DNA from: Actinomycetes bacterium
GTDB taxonomy: Bacteria; Actinomycetota; Actinomycetes; Mycobacteriales; Mycobacteriaceae
Assembly: GCA_023418505.1 (NCBI GenBank)
Contig: JAEZZR010000001.1
Span: 310,001-374,000, forward strand
DNA: 64,000 nucleotides
Direction: 5' to 3'
Each line of letters starts with the position of its first letter. The first letter of the stretch is position 1. This document shows, piece by piece, positions 42,165 through 49,539 of the stretch. The translations under genes were made by a program, and so were the position numbers. Below the pieces are notes generated by a model that was not told the origin of the DNA, ran no database searches, and was given only the letters and a program-made list of their open reading frames with translations.

Positions 42165-42793
42165 TACTCTCCTAAACATCGAATAGCCGAGTCAATGCCT
42201 ACCAGCCTATGTGATGCACGTCTCTTATGTCACTAAATTGCCTAAAACAACACTTTCAGCGCGTCTCTGGCTCTGGATCACAACCCGCAACACCCGAGGC
42301 AATAAAAGGCAATCAACCCTCCTATCAACACCTACCCCCACTACCCCCAATTCCACCCCCAAATATAAGTGCAGCGCGCAAATTTACTTTCCGATCCCTG
42401 TGCGCTTTACGACGGATTTTGCCCGGCATGCCGGAGGGAAATCTGCCGGCTTTCCAATTCGTGAGACTGAAATTCAGCCACGGAAAATGCGCCCTAACTG
42501 GGAAATTAATCTCTCCGGCGGAGTTTGGCTCAGAAGAACGAGGATCCAAACAACACCCAGATACCACTTGATCGACCATTTTCCGCGTGCAGCAACCACT
42601 AAATAAATAGGTCTCGGGGCGCACATTTACCCCACCCCCTTGACGCGAGCTGATTTCTCACCGATTATTGTGAACTACAGCACGTTGCTTAACAGCAAGA
42701 GACGCACCACACTTTTGTGTGCAACGTTTTGGTGTGTTCTTTTGCAAGCAACGTACTCGTCAATAGGTCAGCACGAAGGAAGTGACACCAGAT
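42165..42793. promoter_or_regulatory. Long divergent regulatory region between glcB and aceA
   Basis: 629 bp without a convincing gene. It contains three ACCCCCA tracts within 28 bp (42334-42361), a fourth C-rich tract beside the aceA -35 (near 42629-42639) and the aceA promoter at 42640-42668. In Corynebacterium glutamicum the glyoxylate genes are controlled by RamA (C- or G-tract sites), RamB and GlxR, so RamA-like control is a reasonable inference. Open frames here have no codon or family support. Confidence 0.55.
42640..42668 (+). promoter_or_regulatory. Candidate aceA promoter
   Basis: TTGACG (42640-42645) and GATTAT (42663-42668) are separated by 17 bp, giving a leader of about 115 nt before the aceA ATG. 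A run of Cs directly precedes the -35. Confidence 0.5.
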
Positions 42794-44089
42794 ATGTCGA
42801 ACGTCGGCAAGGCACGTACCGCCGCAGAAATCCAGAAGGACTGGGACGAAAACCCACGCTGGGAAGGCATCACCCGCGATTACACCGCAGAGCAGGTTGC
42901 TGAACTGCAGGGCACTGTTGTCGAAGAGAACACCCTGGCAAAGCGCGGCGCCGAAATCCTATGGGAAGGCGTCAACGTAGATGACGATTCCTACATCAAC
43001 GCCCTAGGCGCTCTGACCGGCAACATGGCCGTACAGCAGGCTCGCGCTGGCCTACGCGCTGTATACCTGTCCGGTTGGCAGGTTGCAGGTGACGCAAACC
43101 TCTCCGGCCACACCTACCCAGACCAGTCGCTGTACCCAGCAAACTCGGTTCCTGCAGTTGTGCGCCGCATCAACAACGCACTGCTTCGTGCAGACGAAAT
43201 TGCTCGCATCGAAGGCGACACCTCGGTTGACAACTGGTTGCTACCAATCGTTGCAGACGGTGAAGCAGGCTTCGGTGGCGCTCTGAACGTTTACGAACTT
43301 CAGAAGGCTATGATCCAGGCTGGTGCTGCAGGTACCCACTGGGAAGACCAGCTGGCTTCCGAAAAGAAGTGTGGTCACCTGGGCGGCAAGGTGCTGATCC
43401 CAACCCAGCAGCACATCCGTACCCTAACCTCTGCTCGCCTGGCAGCAGACGTGGCAAACACCCCAACCGTGATCATTGCTCGCACCGACGCTGAAGCAGC
43501 TACCCTGATCACCTCCGATGTTGATGAGCGCGACCAGAAGTTCATCACCGGCGACCGCACCTCCGAGGGCTTCTACCACGTGAAGAATGGCTTGGAGCCA
43601 TGCATCGACCGTGCAAAGTCCTACGCTCCATACGCAGACATGATCTGGATGGAGACCGGCACCCCAGACCTCGAGCTGGCTAAGAAGTTCGCTGAGGGCG
43701 TTAAGTCTGAATTCCCAGACCAGCTGCTGGCTTACAACTGCTCCCCATCGTTCAACTGGTCCGCACACCTGGACAAGGACGAGATCGCTAAGTTCCAGAA
43801 CGAACTGGGCAAGATGGGCTTCAAGTTCCAGTTCATCACCCTGGCTGGCTTCCACGCCCTGAACCACGGCATGTTCGACCTGGCATACGGCTACGCTCGC
43901 GAGCAGATGACCGCATTCGTCGAGCTGCAGAACCGCGAGTTCGAATCCGCCAAGGAGCGCGGCTTCACCGCTGTGAAGCACCAGCGCGAAGTTGGTGCAG
44001 GCTACTTCGACAAGATCGCCACCACCGTCGACCCGAACTCCTCCACCACCGCTCTGAAGGGCTCCACCGAGGAAGGCCAGTTCCACTAG
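42794..44089 (+). CDS. aceA: Isocitrate lyase
   Basis: It cleaves isocitrate to succinate and glyoxylate. 431 residues from the ATG at 42794, the length of the short bacterial ICL1 type. The active-site loop Lys-Lys-Cys-Gly-His-Leu-Gly-Gly-Lys is intact, as are Ile-Ile-Ala-Arg-Thr-Asp-Ala-Glu-Ala and Asn-Cys-Ser-Pro-Ser-Phe-Asn-Trp. A GTG four codons earlier is possible but overlaps the ribosome-site region (GAAGGAAG). Codon use is strongly biased (many CTG, GGC, AAG), as expected for a highly expressed gene. A 14-bp duplication starts on its own stop codon. Confidence 0.97.
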   Translation: MSNVGKARTAAEIQKDWDENPRWEGITRDYTAEQVAELQGTVVEENTLAKRGAEILWEGVNVDDDSYINALGALTGNMAVQQARAGLRAVYLSGWQVAGDANLSGHTYPDQSLYPANSVPAVVRRINNALLRADEIARIEGDTSVDNWLLPIVADGEAGFGGALNVYELQKAMIQAGAAGTHWEDQLASEKKCGHLGGKVLIPTQQHIRTLTSARLAADVANTPTVIIARTDAEAATLITSDVDERDQKFITGDRTSEGFYHVKNGLEPCIDRAKSYAPYADMIWMETGTPDLELAKKFAEGVKSEFPDQLLAYNCSPSFNWSAHLDKDEIAKFQNELGKMGFKFQFITLAGFHALNHGMFDLAYGYAREQMTAFVELQNREFESAKERGFTAVKHQREVGAGYFDKIATTVDPNSSTTALKGSTEEGQFH

Positions 44090-44114
44090 GATCTGACCAT
44101 TAGGATCTGCCTTT
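44087..44114 (+). repeat. 14-bp tandem duplication starting at the aceA stop codon
   Basis: TAGGATCTGACCAT is followed directly by TAGGATCTGCCTTT. The first unit begins with the TAG stop itself, so the stop codon is copied. Confidence 0.6.
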
Positions 44115-44145
44115 AACGGACAAGGATTTGTCCTTATCGGATAGC

Positions 44146-44187
44146 AAAATGCTCCCGCCAAGAAAATCTTGGTGGGAGCGTTTTTAT
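44146..44187. terminator. Strong hairpin between aceA and the DoxX-like gene
   Basis: GCTCCCGCCAAGA (44151-44163) pairs with TCTTGGTGGGAGC (44167-44179) around a 3-nt loop, preceded by AAAAT and followed by GTTTTTATG, typical of a bidirectional intrinsic terminator for convergent genes. Confidence 0.9.
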
Positions 44188-44202
44188 GTTTGCTGCTAGT
44201 TA

Positions 44203-44601
44203 TTACTTCGACAGCAGCAAGGAAACACCAGTACCTAGCAGCCAGGAATCCTTAGCCAAGGCCATGCCGTTTTCGGATGGTGCTACGGAACCTTCCTGCG
44301 TCATACCTGGGGTGCGCAGGTACATGTTCATAAAGCCAGCACCGAAGCCAGTTAGTGCTAGACCAGCCAACTTGTTCGGCACGAATGGAGTAAGCAGCGC
44401 TGCGGCGGTAGCAATCTCTGCGGTAGACAGCAGCTTGGTGAAGGTCTCTGGCGAGAGCTTCTTTACCTGTGGCAGCGAAGCTGCTGCGAATTCTTGTAAT
44501 CCCTTTGCGGTTTCGCTATCTGCCTTGCGCTTGTTCAAGCCGGAGTAAAGGAAGAATGCGCCTGGGAAGAAGCGTGCTGCGTAAGTGGCTGGGGTGGTCA
44601 T
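44203..44601 (-). CDS. DoxX-like membrane protein
   Basis: A 132-residue membrane protein starting with Tyr-Ala-Ala-Arg-Phe-Phe-Pro-Gly-Ala-Phe-Phe-Leu-Tyr-Ser-Gly-Leu-Asn-Lys, which resembles the first helix of DoxX-type proteins, followed by three further helices and Gly-Phe-Met-Asn-Met-Tyr-Leu-Arg. DoxX relatives take part in membrane redox or thiosulfate/quinone chemistry, but no function can be assigned. The ATG at 44601 has GAGAGGA 8 nt upstream. An intrinsic terminator belonging to lpd lies just 21 nt before the ATG, which raises the question of where its own promoter is. Confidence 0.72.
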   Translation of the reverse strand: MTTPATYAARFFPGAFFLYSGLNKRKADSETAKGLQEFAAASLPQVKKLSPETFTKLLSTAEIATAAALLTPFVPNKLAGLALTGFGAGFMNMYLRTPGMTQEGSVAPSENGMALAKDSWLLGTGVSLLLSK

Positions 44602-44621
44602 TTTTGATGTCCTCTCGGTAA

Positions 44622-44667
44622 ATAAAAAAATCGGCACCCAAATTGCACTGAATGCAACTTGGATGCC
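44622..44667 (-). terminator. Intrinsic terminator after lpd, just upstream of the DoxX-like start
   Basis: On the minus strand a 15-bp stem (GGCATCCAAGTTGCA with TGCAATTTGGGTGCC, two G-U pairs) with a 5-nt loop is followed by GATTTTTTTAT. Confidence 0.88.
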
Positions 44668-44685
44668 TTTAACCTTAACTCCGCC

Positions 44686-44703
44686 TAGTTGATATGTCAA
44701 CTA
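44686..44703. promoter_or_regulatory. 18-bp palindrome between lpd and its terminator, MarR-operator-like
   Basis: TAGTTGA-TATG-TCAACTA has perfect 7-bp arms; TTGATATGTCAA inside it resembles the general MarR-family operator shape. It may control a DoxX-like promoter located here, with the terminator then in that leader. Confidence 0.45.
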
Positions 44704-44722
44704 ACTTACGGTGGGTGCAAAT

Positions 44723-46138
44723 TTACAGGTTGATCATCTGCCCCTTAATGCCTTCGGCTGCTTCCTTCATAGCCTCAGACATCGTTGGGTGAATGTGCAC
44801 CGCACGGCCGATTTCTTCACTGGTCAGCTCGTACTTCTGCGCCAATACCAGCTGTGGCATCAGTTCAGAGACGTTCGCACCAACCATGTGGCCACCGAGC
44901 AGTTCGCCGTATTCTGCATCAGCAATCAGCTTCACAAAGCCAGCTGCTTCAGCCAGACCTTGCGCCTTGCCGTTAGCAGAGAATGGGAAGGTAGAAACCT
45001 TAATCTCTCGATCGTTTTCTTCTGCCCACTTCTTTGCCTGAGCCTCGGTCTTACCGAAGGAAGCCACCTGTGGGTTGCAGAACGTAGCACGAGGCATCAT
45101 GTTGTAGTCCTCGATCACATCGTGTTCGTGGCCAGCCATATGCTCAGCAGCAATTACACCTTGAGCTTCTGCCACGTGTGCTAGCTGCAGCTTCATCGTG
45201 ACGTCGCCAATGGCGTAGATGCCATCAACATTGGTCTGCATGTTCTCGTCGATCACGATCTCGCCACGCTCGCCAAGTTTCACCCCAGCGTCGTCAAGCC
45301 CAAGACCTTCAGTACGAGGAGCAAAGCCAATAGAGACCATCACGCGGTCAACGGTAAGGGTCTGCTCTTTACCGCCGTTCTTGGATTCCACCTTGACCTC
45401 GACGGAGTCGCCGTTGTCCTTAATAGAGGTGGTCTTGTGCCCGGTCATCAGCTTCACGCCAAGCTTCTTGTATTCCTTGGCAATCGCCTTAGAAACATCT
45501 GCGTCTTCGTTTGGCAGGACGTTGTCCAAGAACTCAACGATGGTGACGTCTACACCGTAATTAGCCAGCACATAAGCAAACTCCATGCCGATTGCACCAG
45601 CGCCGACAATCACCATGGAATCTGGCAGATCATCAGACAAGATCTGCTCTTCGTAAGAAACGATGTTGCCACCGAGCTCCACGCCAGGCAGCGACTTCAC
45701 TACGGAACCAGTTGCAATAATGGCGTTGTCAAAGGTCAGCTCAGTTCCCTCGTCGTCGCCATCAACTACCTTGATGGTCTTGCTATCGGTGAACTGTCCG
45801 CGACCGTTAACTTCGTCAATCTTGTTCTTCTTCATCAGGTAATGCACGCCCTTGACGATGCCCGCAGACACCTTCCGCGAGCGGTCGTGCGCCGCTGCGA
45901 AATCAAAGGAAACATCACCGGAGATACCAAACGTCTTCGCCTGATGGTTAAAGATATGCGCCACTTCAGCGTTCTTTAACAGCGATTTGGACGGAATGCA
46001 GCCCACATTCAAGCAGACACCGCCCCAGTATTTTGGTTCCACCACAGCGGTCTTTAAACCCAACTGTGAAGCACGGATTGCGGCGACGTACCCACCAGGG
46101 CCTGCGCCAAGAACTACGAGATCATAATGTTTAGCCAC
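44723..46138 (-). CDS. lpd: Dihydrolipoamide dehydrogenase
   Basis: The E3 flavoprotein of pyruvate and 2-oxoglutarate dehydrogenase complexes, 471 residues. It shows the FAD motif Val-Leu-Gly-Ala-Gly-Pro-Gly-Gly-Tyr, the redox disulfide Gly-Gly-Val-Cys-Leu-Asn-Val-Gly-Cys-Ile-Pro-Ser-Lys, the NAD motif Val-Gly-Ala-Gly-Ala-Ile-Gly-Met-Glu-Phe and the C-terminal catalytic His-Ile-His-Pro-Thr-Met-Ser-Glu. There is no lipoyl domain at the N-terminus. It is divergent from the flippase-like gene. Confidence 0.97.
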   Translation of the reverse strand: MAKHYDLVVLGAGPGGYVAAIRASQLGLKTAVVEPKYWGGVCLNVGCIPSKSLLKNAEVAHIFNHQAKTFGISGDVSFDFAAAHDRSRKVSAGIVKGVHYLMKKNKIDEVNGRGQFTDSKTIKVVDGDDEGTELTFDNAIIATGSVVKSLPGVELGGNIVSYEEQILSDDLPDSMVIVGAGAIGMEFAYVLANYGVDVTIVEFLDNVLPNEDADVSKAIAKEYKKLGVKLMTGHKTTSIKDNGDSVEVKVESKNGGKEQTLTVDRVMVSIGFAPRTEGLGLDDAGVKLGERGEIVIDENMQTNVDGIYAIGDVTMKLQLAHVAEAQGVIAAEHMAGHEHDVIEDYNMMPRATFCNPQVASFGKTEAQAKKWAEENDREIKVSTFPFSANGKAQGLAEAAGFVKLIADAEYGELLGGHMVGANVSELMPQLVLAQKYELTSEEIGRAVHIHPTMSEAMKEAAEGIKGQMINL

Positions 46139-46198
46139 GGTCTCTACACTACTTACCTATACCGAAACGTTCACTATTGGCACCTTTTTAACGGCGCG

Positions 46199-46204
46199 TA
46201 GAAT
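46199..46204 (+). promoter_or_regulatory. -10-like hexamer of a near-leaderless start (flippase-like gene)
   Basis: TAGAAT lies 9 nt before the ATG at 46214 and no ribosome site is visible. Confidence 0.4.
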
Positions 46205-46213
46205 CTACTGATC

Positions 46214-47440
46214 ATGAAATGGCTCTCCCTTGCAACAGTGATTGCTGCTGCTGGAAGTTTCGCGATTCTTCTGCTGTCCGCGTGGACACTTGGCATGGAG
46301 GTCAACGTCCAGTTCACCGCGTATTGGGGCATGTTTTTTGCTCTCACCGGGGTTCTTGGTGGGTTAATGCAGGAAACCACACGCGCGGTAGGAGCTCGCG
46401 ACGCTGGTAAGCGCACTGTTGCTTCGGGAGCTCGACCAATCATGGTGGCCTTGGCCGTCGGTGCGATCACATTCGCCGTACTTGCCGTTACTGGTCCGAT
46501 TTGGGCACCGCGAGTATTGGACGGCAACGAGGTTGCCGGCACATTACTTATGGCCGGTGGCCTGGGCTTATACGCCATCCAAGCCACAGTTTCGGGCTTG
46601 CTCAGCGCCCGAAAGCTCTGGAGCCACTATGCCAGCCTGATTATCGTCGACATCTTAATCCGCGTCGTTCCTGCCGTATTGGCATATCTGTTCGGCTGGG
46701 GGTTGGTGGCCTGGCTGGTAATCACAATGATCGGCACCATCAGTTGGCTGTTGTTGGTTGCGGTATCTCCGGCAACGCGCGAGGTGCTCCTCCTTAGCGC
46801 CGACGTTCCTACCCGCCGCTTCGTCAGGTTGATGTTCACCGCAATGTGGGCATCAGGTGCGTCTGCTGTGCTGGTTACCGGCTTCCCGACCTTAATTAAA
46901 TTAGCTAACGACGCCGCCTCCGCCGACACTTCCGCCCTTACCGCAGTGGCAACGGTTACCGCCGGTGGTGTGATCTACGCGGTCACGCTGACGCGTGCCC
47001 CTCTGTTAATGCCGCTAGAGAAATTCCAGAATGCGATCATCGTCCACTTCGTTCACAACGCAAACCAGCCGCTGAAGGCTCTAGCAAAACCCCTTGGCGC
47101 TTTAGTGGCTTTCGGCGCTGTGGGTGCTGCGCTCGCCTGGTTGATCGGCCCGTTCATCATCCGCGCGATCCTAGCTCCCGAGTACTTCGTGCCGGGCAAT
47201 ATTCTGGCGGGATTAACCTTGGCTGCCACTGCTACGGCAGTGCTGATGGTCACGGGCGCAGTTACCTTAGCCGTCGGAAAGCACCGTTTCTATATGTTGG
47301 GCTGGGTGCTAGCCACCATCGTGGCCACTGCGATCCTGTTCATCCCGGGCAATCTGGCGATTCGTACCATCGCGGCGCTGTTGAGTGGTTCTGCACTTGG
47401 TATCGCGACACACCTGCGCGCCCTCAACGCCCTGAAATAG
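46214..47440 (+). CDS. Polysaccharide-flippase-like multi-pass membrane protein
   Basis: A 408-residue, very hydrophobic protein with about twelve membrane helices and little loop sequence. The N-terminal region (Phe-Ala-Leu-Thr-Gly-Val-Leu-Gly-Gly-Leu-Met-Gln-Glu-Thr-Thr-Arg) and the general layout resemble the MOP/MATE polysaccharide export (Wzx-like) superfamily. Its next genes are two GT2 glycosyltransferases and a DUF2304 protein on the same strand, which supports a role in moving or building a lipid-linked glycan. No strong family motif was verified, so the flippase name is tentative. A 10-bp repeat copies its stop-codon region 28 bp downstream. Confidence 0.65.
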   Translation: MKWLSLATVIAAAGSFAILLLSAWTLGMEVNVQFTAYWGMFFALTGVLGGLMQETTRAVGARDAGKRTVASGARPIMVALAVGAITFAVLAVTGPIWAPRVLDGNEVAGTLLMAGGLGLYAIQATVSGLLSARKLWSHYASLIIVDILIRVVPAVLAYLFGWGLVAWLVITMIGTISWLLLVAVSPATREVLLLSADVPTRRFVRLMFTAMWASGASAVLVTGFPTLIKLANDAASADTSALTAVATVTAGGVIYAVTLTRAPLLMPLEKFQNAIIVHFVHNANQPLKALAKPLGALVAFGAVGAALAWLIGPFIIRAILAPEYFVPGNILAGLTLAATATAVLMVTGAVTLAVGKHRFYMLGWVLATIVATAILFIPGNLAIRTIAALLSGSALGIATHLRALNALK

Positions 47441-47469
47441 CCGCCCGGGAATAACAGCACTGAAATAGC
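47432..47469 (+). repeat. 10-bp direct repeat copying the flippase-like gene's stop region
   Basis: CTGAAATAGC occurs at 47432-47441, where it contains the TAG stop, and again at 47460-47469. Confidence 0.5.
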
Positions 47470-47501
47470 ACGCGAAACGCACCGCGCACACAGCTGCTGA
47501 T

Positions 47502-47507
47502 TACACT
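47502..47507 (+). promoter_or_regulatory. -10-like hexamer of a leaderless start (first GT2 gene)
   Basis: TACACT lies 8 nt before the ATG at 47516. Confidence 0.45.
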
Positions 47508-47515
47508 TAACTCTC

Positions 47516-48379
47516 ATGGAATCTGAGCTGCCCACCGCTACAGACATCACCGTCCTAATGACCGTGTACCACCGCGCCAACCCGGAAGCCTTCGCGCAGG
47601 CGTTGGAGAGTGTGTTTGCGCAGCAACTGCCTGCTCAAGAAATTGTGCTGGTTGCAGATGGGTTATTAACGCAAGAGCTTGACGACGTCATTGCACGCGC
47701 CACCGAACGCTGCCAAAGCCCCGAGACCCCAAAGTTCACCGTGCTACGCCGGACGCGCAATCAGGGTGCTGGCCTCGCCGCTGCCGCTGGACTGGCTGCG
47801 GTACGCACCGGCTGGATTGCTCGCCTCGATGCCGATGACATCGCCGAGCCCGATCGCTTTGCCAAACAGTGGCAAGCCATTGTCGAGGCGGATCAAGCTG
47901 GCCAGCCTGTGGATGTGGTGGGCTCGGCTTTAGCCGAATTTACTTCGGCCGACGAAGATCACATCACCGGTATTCGTCGTTTGCCAGAAACACACGAAGA
48001 AATTGCGCGGTATGCGTTGATTAATAGCCCGGTCAATCATCCCTCGGTGATGCTGCGTACTGCCGCGATTAAGCGCGTGGGCGGCTACCGCCACTTCCCC
48101 TATTTAGAGGACTACGACCTCTGGCTGCGGCTGCTCGCCGATGGCGGACGCTTCTACAATGCCCCGGAAGCACTCACGCGATTCCGCACCGATGGGATGT
48201 TGCAACGTCGTAAAGCACCGGGCATTACGAAATCAGAATGGCGTCTGCAACGGTTGATGGTGCAGTTGGGGTTAGTTTCGTGGCCACGGGCAGTTGCGAA
48301 TTTCCTGGTGCGTAGTGCGTATCGGATGCTGCCGACGCGAGTGCTTCAAAACACCTATCGCAGGTTATTCATCCGCTAG
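47516..48379 (+). CDS. Glycosyltransferase family 2 protein
   Basis: A 287-residue GT-A enzyme. Ile-Thr-Val-Leu-Met-Thr-Val-Tyr opens the nucleotide-binding fold, Ala-Arg-Leu-Asp-Ala-Asp-Asp-Ile-Ala gives the Asp-x-Asp metal/donor site, and Tyr-Leu-Glu-Asp-Tyr-Asp-Leu-Trp-Leu-Arg is the acceptor-side Glu-Asp motif of the family. There are no membrane helices, only a basic amphipathic C-terminus. Sugar and acceptor are unknown. It lies 75 bp after the flippase-like gene, with a likely promoter of its own. Confidence 0.88.
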   Translation: MESELPTATDITVLMTVYHRANPEAFAQALESVFAQQLPAQEIVLVADGLLTQELDDVIARATERCQSPETPKFTVLRRTRNQGAGLAAAAGLAAVRTGWIARLDADDIAEPDRFAKQWQAIVEADQAGQPVDVVGSALAEFTSADEDHITGIRRLPETHEEIARYALINSPVNHPSVMLRTAAIKRVGGYRHFPYLEDYDLWLRLLADGGRFYNAPEALTRFRTDGMLQRRKAPGITKSEWRLQRLMVQLGLVSWPRAVANFLVRSAYRMLPTRVLQNTYRRLFIR

Positions 48380-48409
48380 GCGCGCTAGTCCGCTAAGGTA
48401 TGGCTTATT

Positions 48410-49105
48410 ATGAGTGAGGATTTCACAGATACCTGGCTGATTGTGCCTTGTTATAACGAGGCCACAGTCATTCGGGAAGTGCTGGAAAACGCGCGCGAGA
48501 CGTTTCCCAATATTGTGGCGGTCAACGATGGCTCGCAGGATGGTTCCGGCATGCAGATTCACACTGCAGGGGCACATTTGGTGAATCATCCGGTGAACCT
48601 AGGCCAGGGCGCTGCGATCCAAACCGGGGTGGAATATGCACGCAAACAGCCGGGTGCGAAGTACTTCGTCACTTTCGACGCCGATGGGCAGCACCAGGTG
48701 AAAGACGTTGTCGCAATGGTGCACCGCCTGCGCACCGAGCCTGTCGATATTGTGGTGGGCACGCGCTTCGGCCGTCCGAAATCCGACGACGATCAAGTGC
48801 CTTTTATCAAACGCGTAGTACTAAAAACCGTGGTGGCACTTTCGCCAACCACGCGCAAGCTGGGGCTCACCGATGCGCATAATGGCTTGCGGGCTTTCAA
48901 CTCCCGCGTGGCCTGGGATCTGAACCTGCGTATGAACGGCATGAGCCACGCCAGTGAATTTGTCTCTTTGATGGCATCCCAAGATTGGCGAGTATCCGAA
49001 CAACCGGTAGACATCCTGTACACCGAATATTCATTGTCCAAGGGCCAATCGCTGTTTAATGGCGTGAATATTCTGTCGGATTCGTTTATCTCGAAGCGTC
49101 TGTGA
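48410..49105 (+). CDS. Glycosyltransferase family 2 protein, polyprenol-phosphate-sugar-synthase-like
   Basis: A 231-residue GT2 enzyme of the DPM1-like group: Leu-Ile-Val-Pro-Cys-Tyr-Asn-Glu-Ala at the N-terminus, Val-Asn-Asp-Gly-Ser-Gln-Asp-Gly, and Thr-Phe-Asp-Ala-Asp-Gly-Gln-His as the catalytic Asp-x-Asp. Such enzymes usually charge polyprenyl phosphate with a sugar. No membrane helix is present; the partner DUF2304 membrane protein encoded 9 bp downstream often accompanies these GTs. The start codon region has AAGG about 11 nt upstream. Confidence 0.88.
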   Translation: MSEDFTDTWLIVPCYNEATVIREVLENARETFPNIVAVNDGSQDGSGMQIHTAGAHLVNHPVNLGQGAAIQTGVEYARKQPGAKYFVTFDADGQHQVKDVVAMVHRLRTEPVDIVVGTRFGRPKSDDDQVPFIKRVVLKTVVALSPTTRKLGLTDAHNGLRAFNSRVAWDLNLRMNGMSHASEFVSLMASQDWRVSEQPVDILYTEYSLSKGQSLFNGVNILSDSFISKRL

Positions 49106-49114
49106 GGTTGATTG

Positions 49115-49483
49115 ATGACTACCTCAATTATCCAATTGATTTTATTGGCTGCAGTAGTGCTGCTGCTGTGGTTCTTTGTCAGCAATCGTCGTAAAGCACG
49201 CGCAAAAGCAGGCGTCAAACTGGGCTTTTTAGTATTTGTGGTCGCCTGCGTGTGGGCGATTGTGCGTCCCGACGATTTAACGGTGGTAGCAAACGCCATC
49301 GGCGTGAATCGTGGCTCTGATTTATTGCTCTACGCGTTGGTATTGGCGTTCTTCTTCACCACAGTTAGCGCCTACATCCGCTTCCGGGAACAAGAACTGC
49401 GCTATGCCCGGCTCGCTCGGGCGGTGGCACTGCAAACTGCGGTGCGCCCAGAAGATGACTACGTGGAGCCAGAGCCACGCTAG
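49115..49483 (+). CDS. DUF2304 membrane protein
   Basis: A 122-residue protein with three helices (near residues 4-23, 32-48 and 62-82) and a cytosolic tail with Arg-Phe-Arg-Glu-Gln-Glu-Leu-Arg-Tyr-Ala-Arg-Leu-Ala-Arg-Ala. The family regularly follows GT2 genes and is thought to anchor or assist them. The ATG at 49115 has GAGG 7 nt upstream; a TTG just before it is ignored. It closes the four-gene glycan set. Confidence 0.82.
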   Translation: MTTSIIQLILLAAVVLLLWFFVSNRRKARAKAGVKLGFLVFVVACVWAIVRPDDLTVVANAIGVNRGSDLLLYALVLAFFFTTVSAYIRFREQELRYARLARAVALQTAVRPEDDYVEPEPR

Positions 49484-49532
49484 CGCTTTCGGGGATGGTG
49501 CATTCGGTTAGATGCGCTTTCGGGGATAGTGC
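49483..49532 (+). repeat. 19-bp direct repeat with 31-bp period after the DUF2304 stop
   Basis: GCGCTTTCGGGGATGGTGC (49483-49501) recurs as GCGCTTTCGGGGATAGTGC (49514-49532). Both copies follow a TAG triplet, the first being the gene's stop. Confidence 0.7.
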
Positions 49533-49539
49533 GCCCGAG

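Noticed and set aside
42211..42606. 131-codon open frame in the glcB-aceA gap
   Set aside because: No ribosome site and a composition typical of non-coding DNA; a second overlapping frame is equally open.
43424..44161. A 245-codon open frame antisense to aceA
   Set aside because: The aceA strand has intact isocitrate lyase motifs and highly biased codons; the antisense product has no recognisable features.
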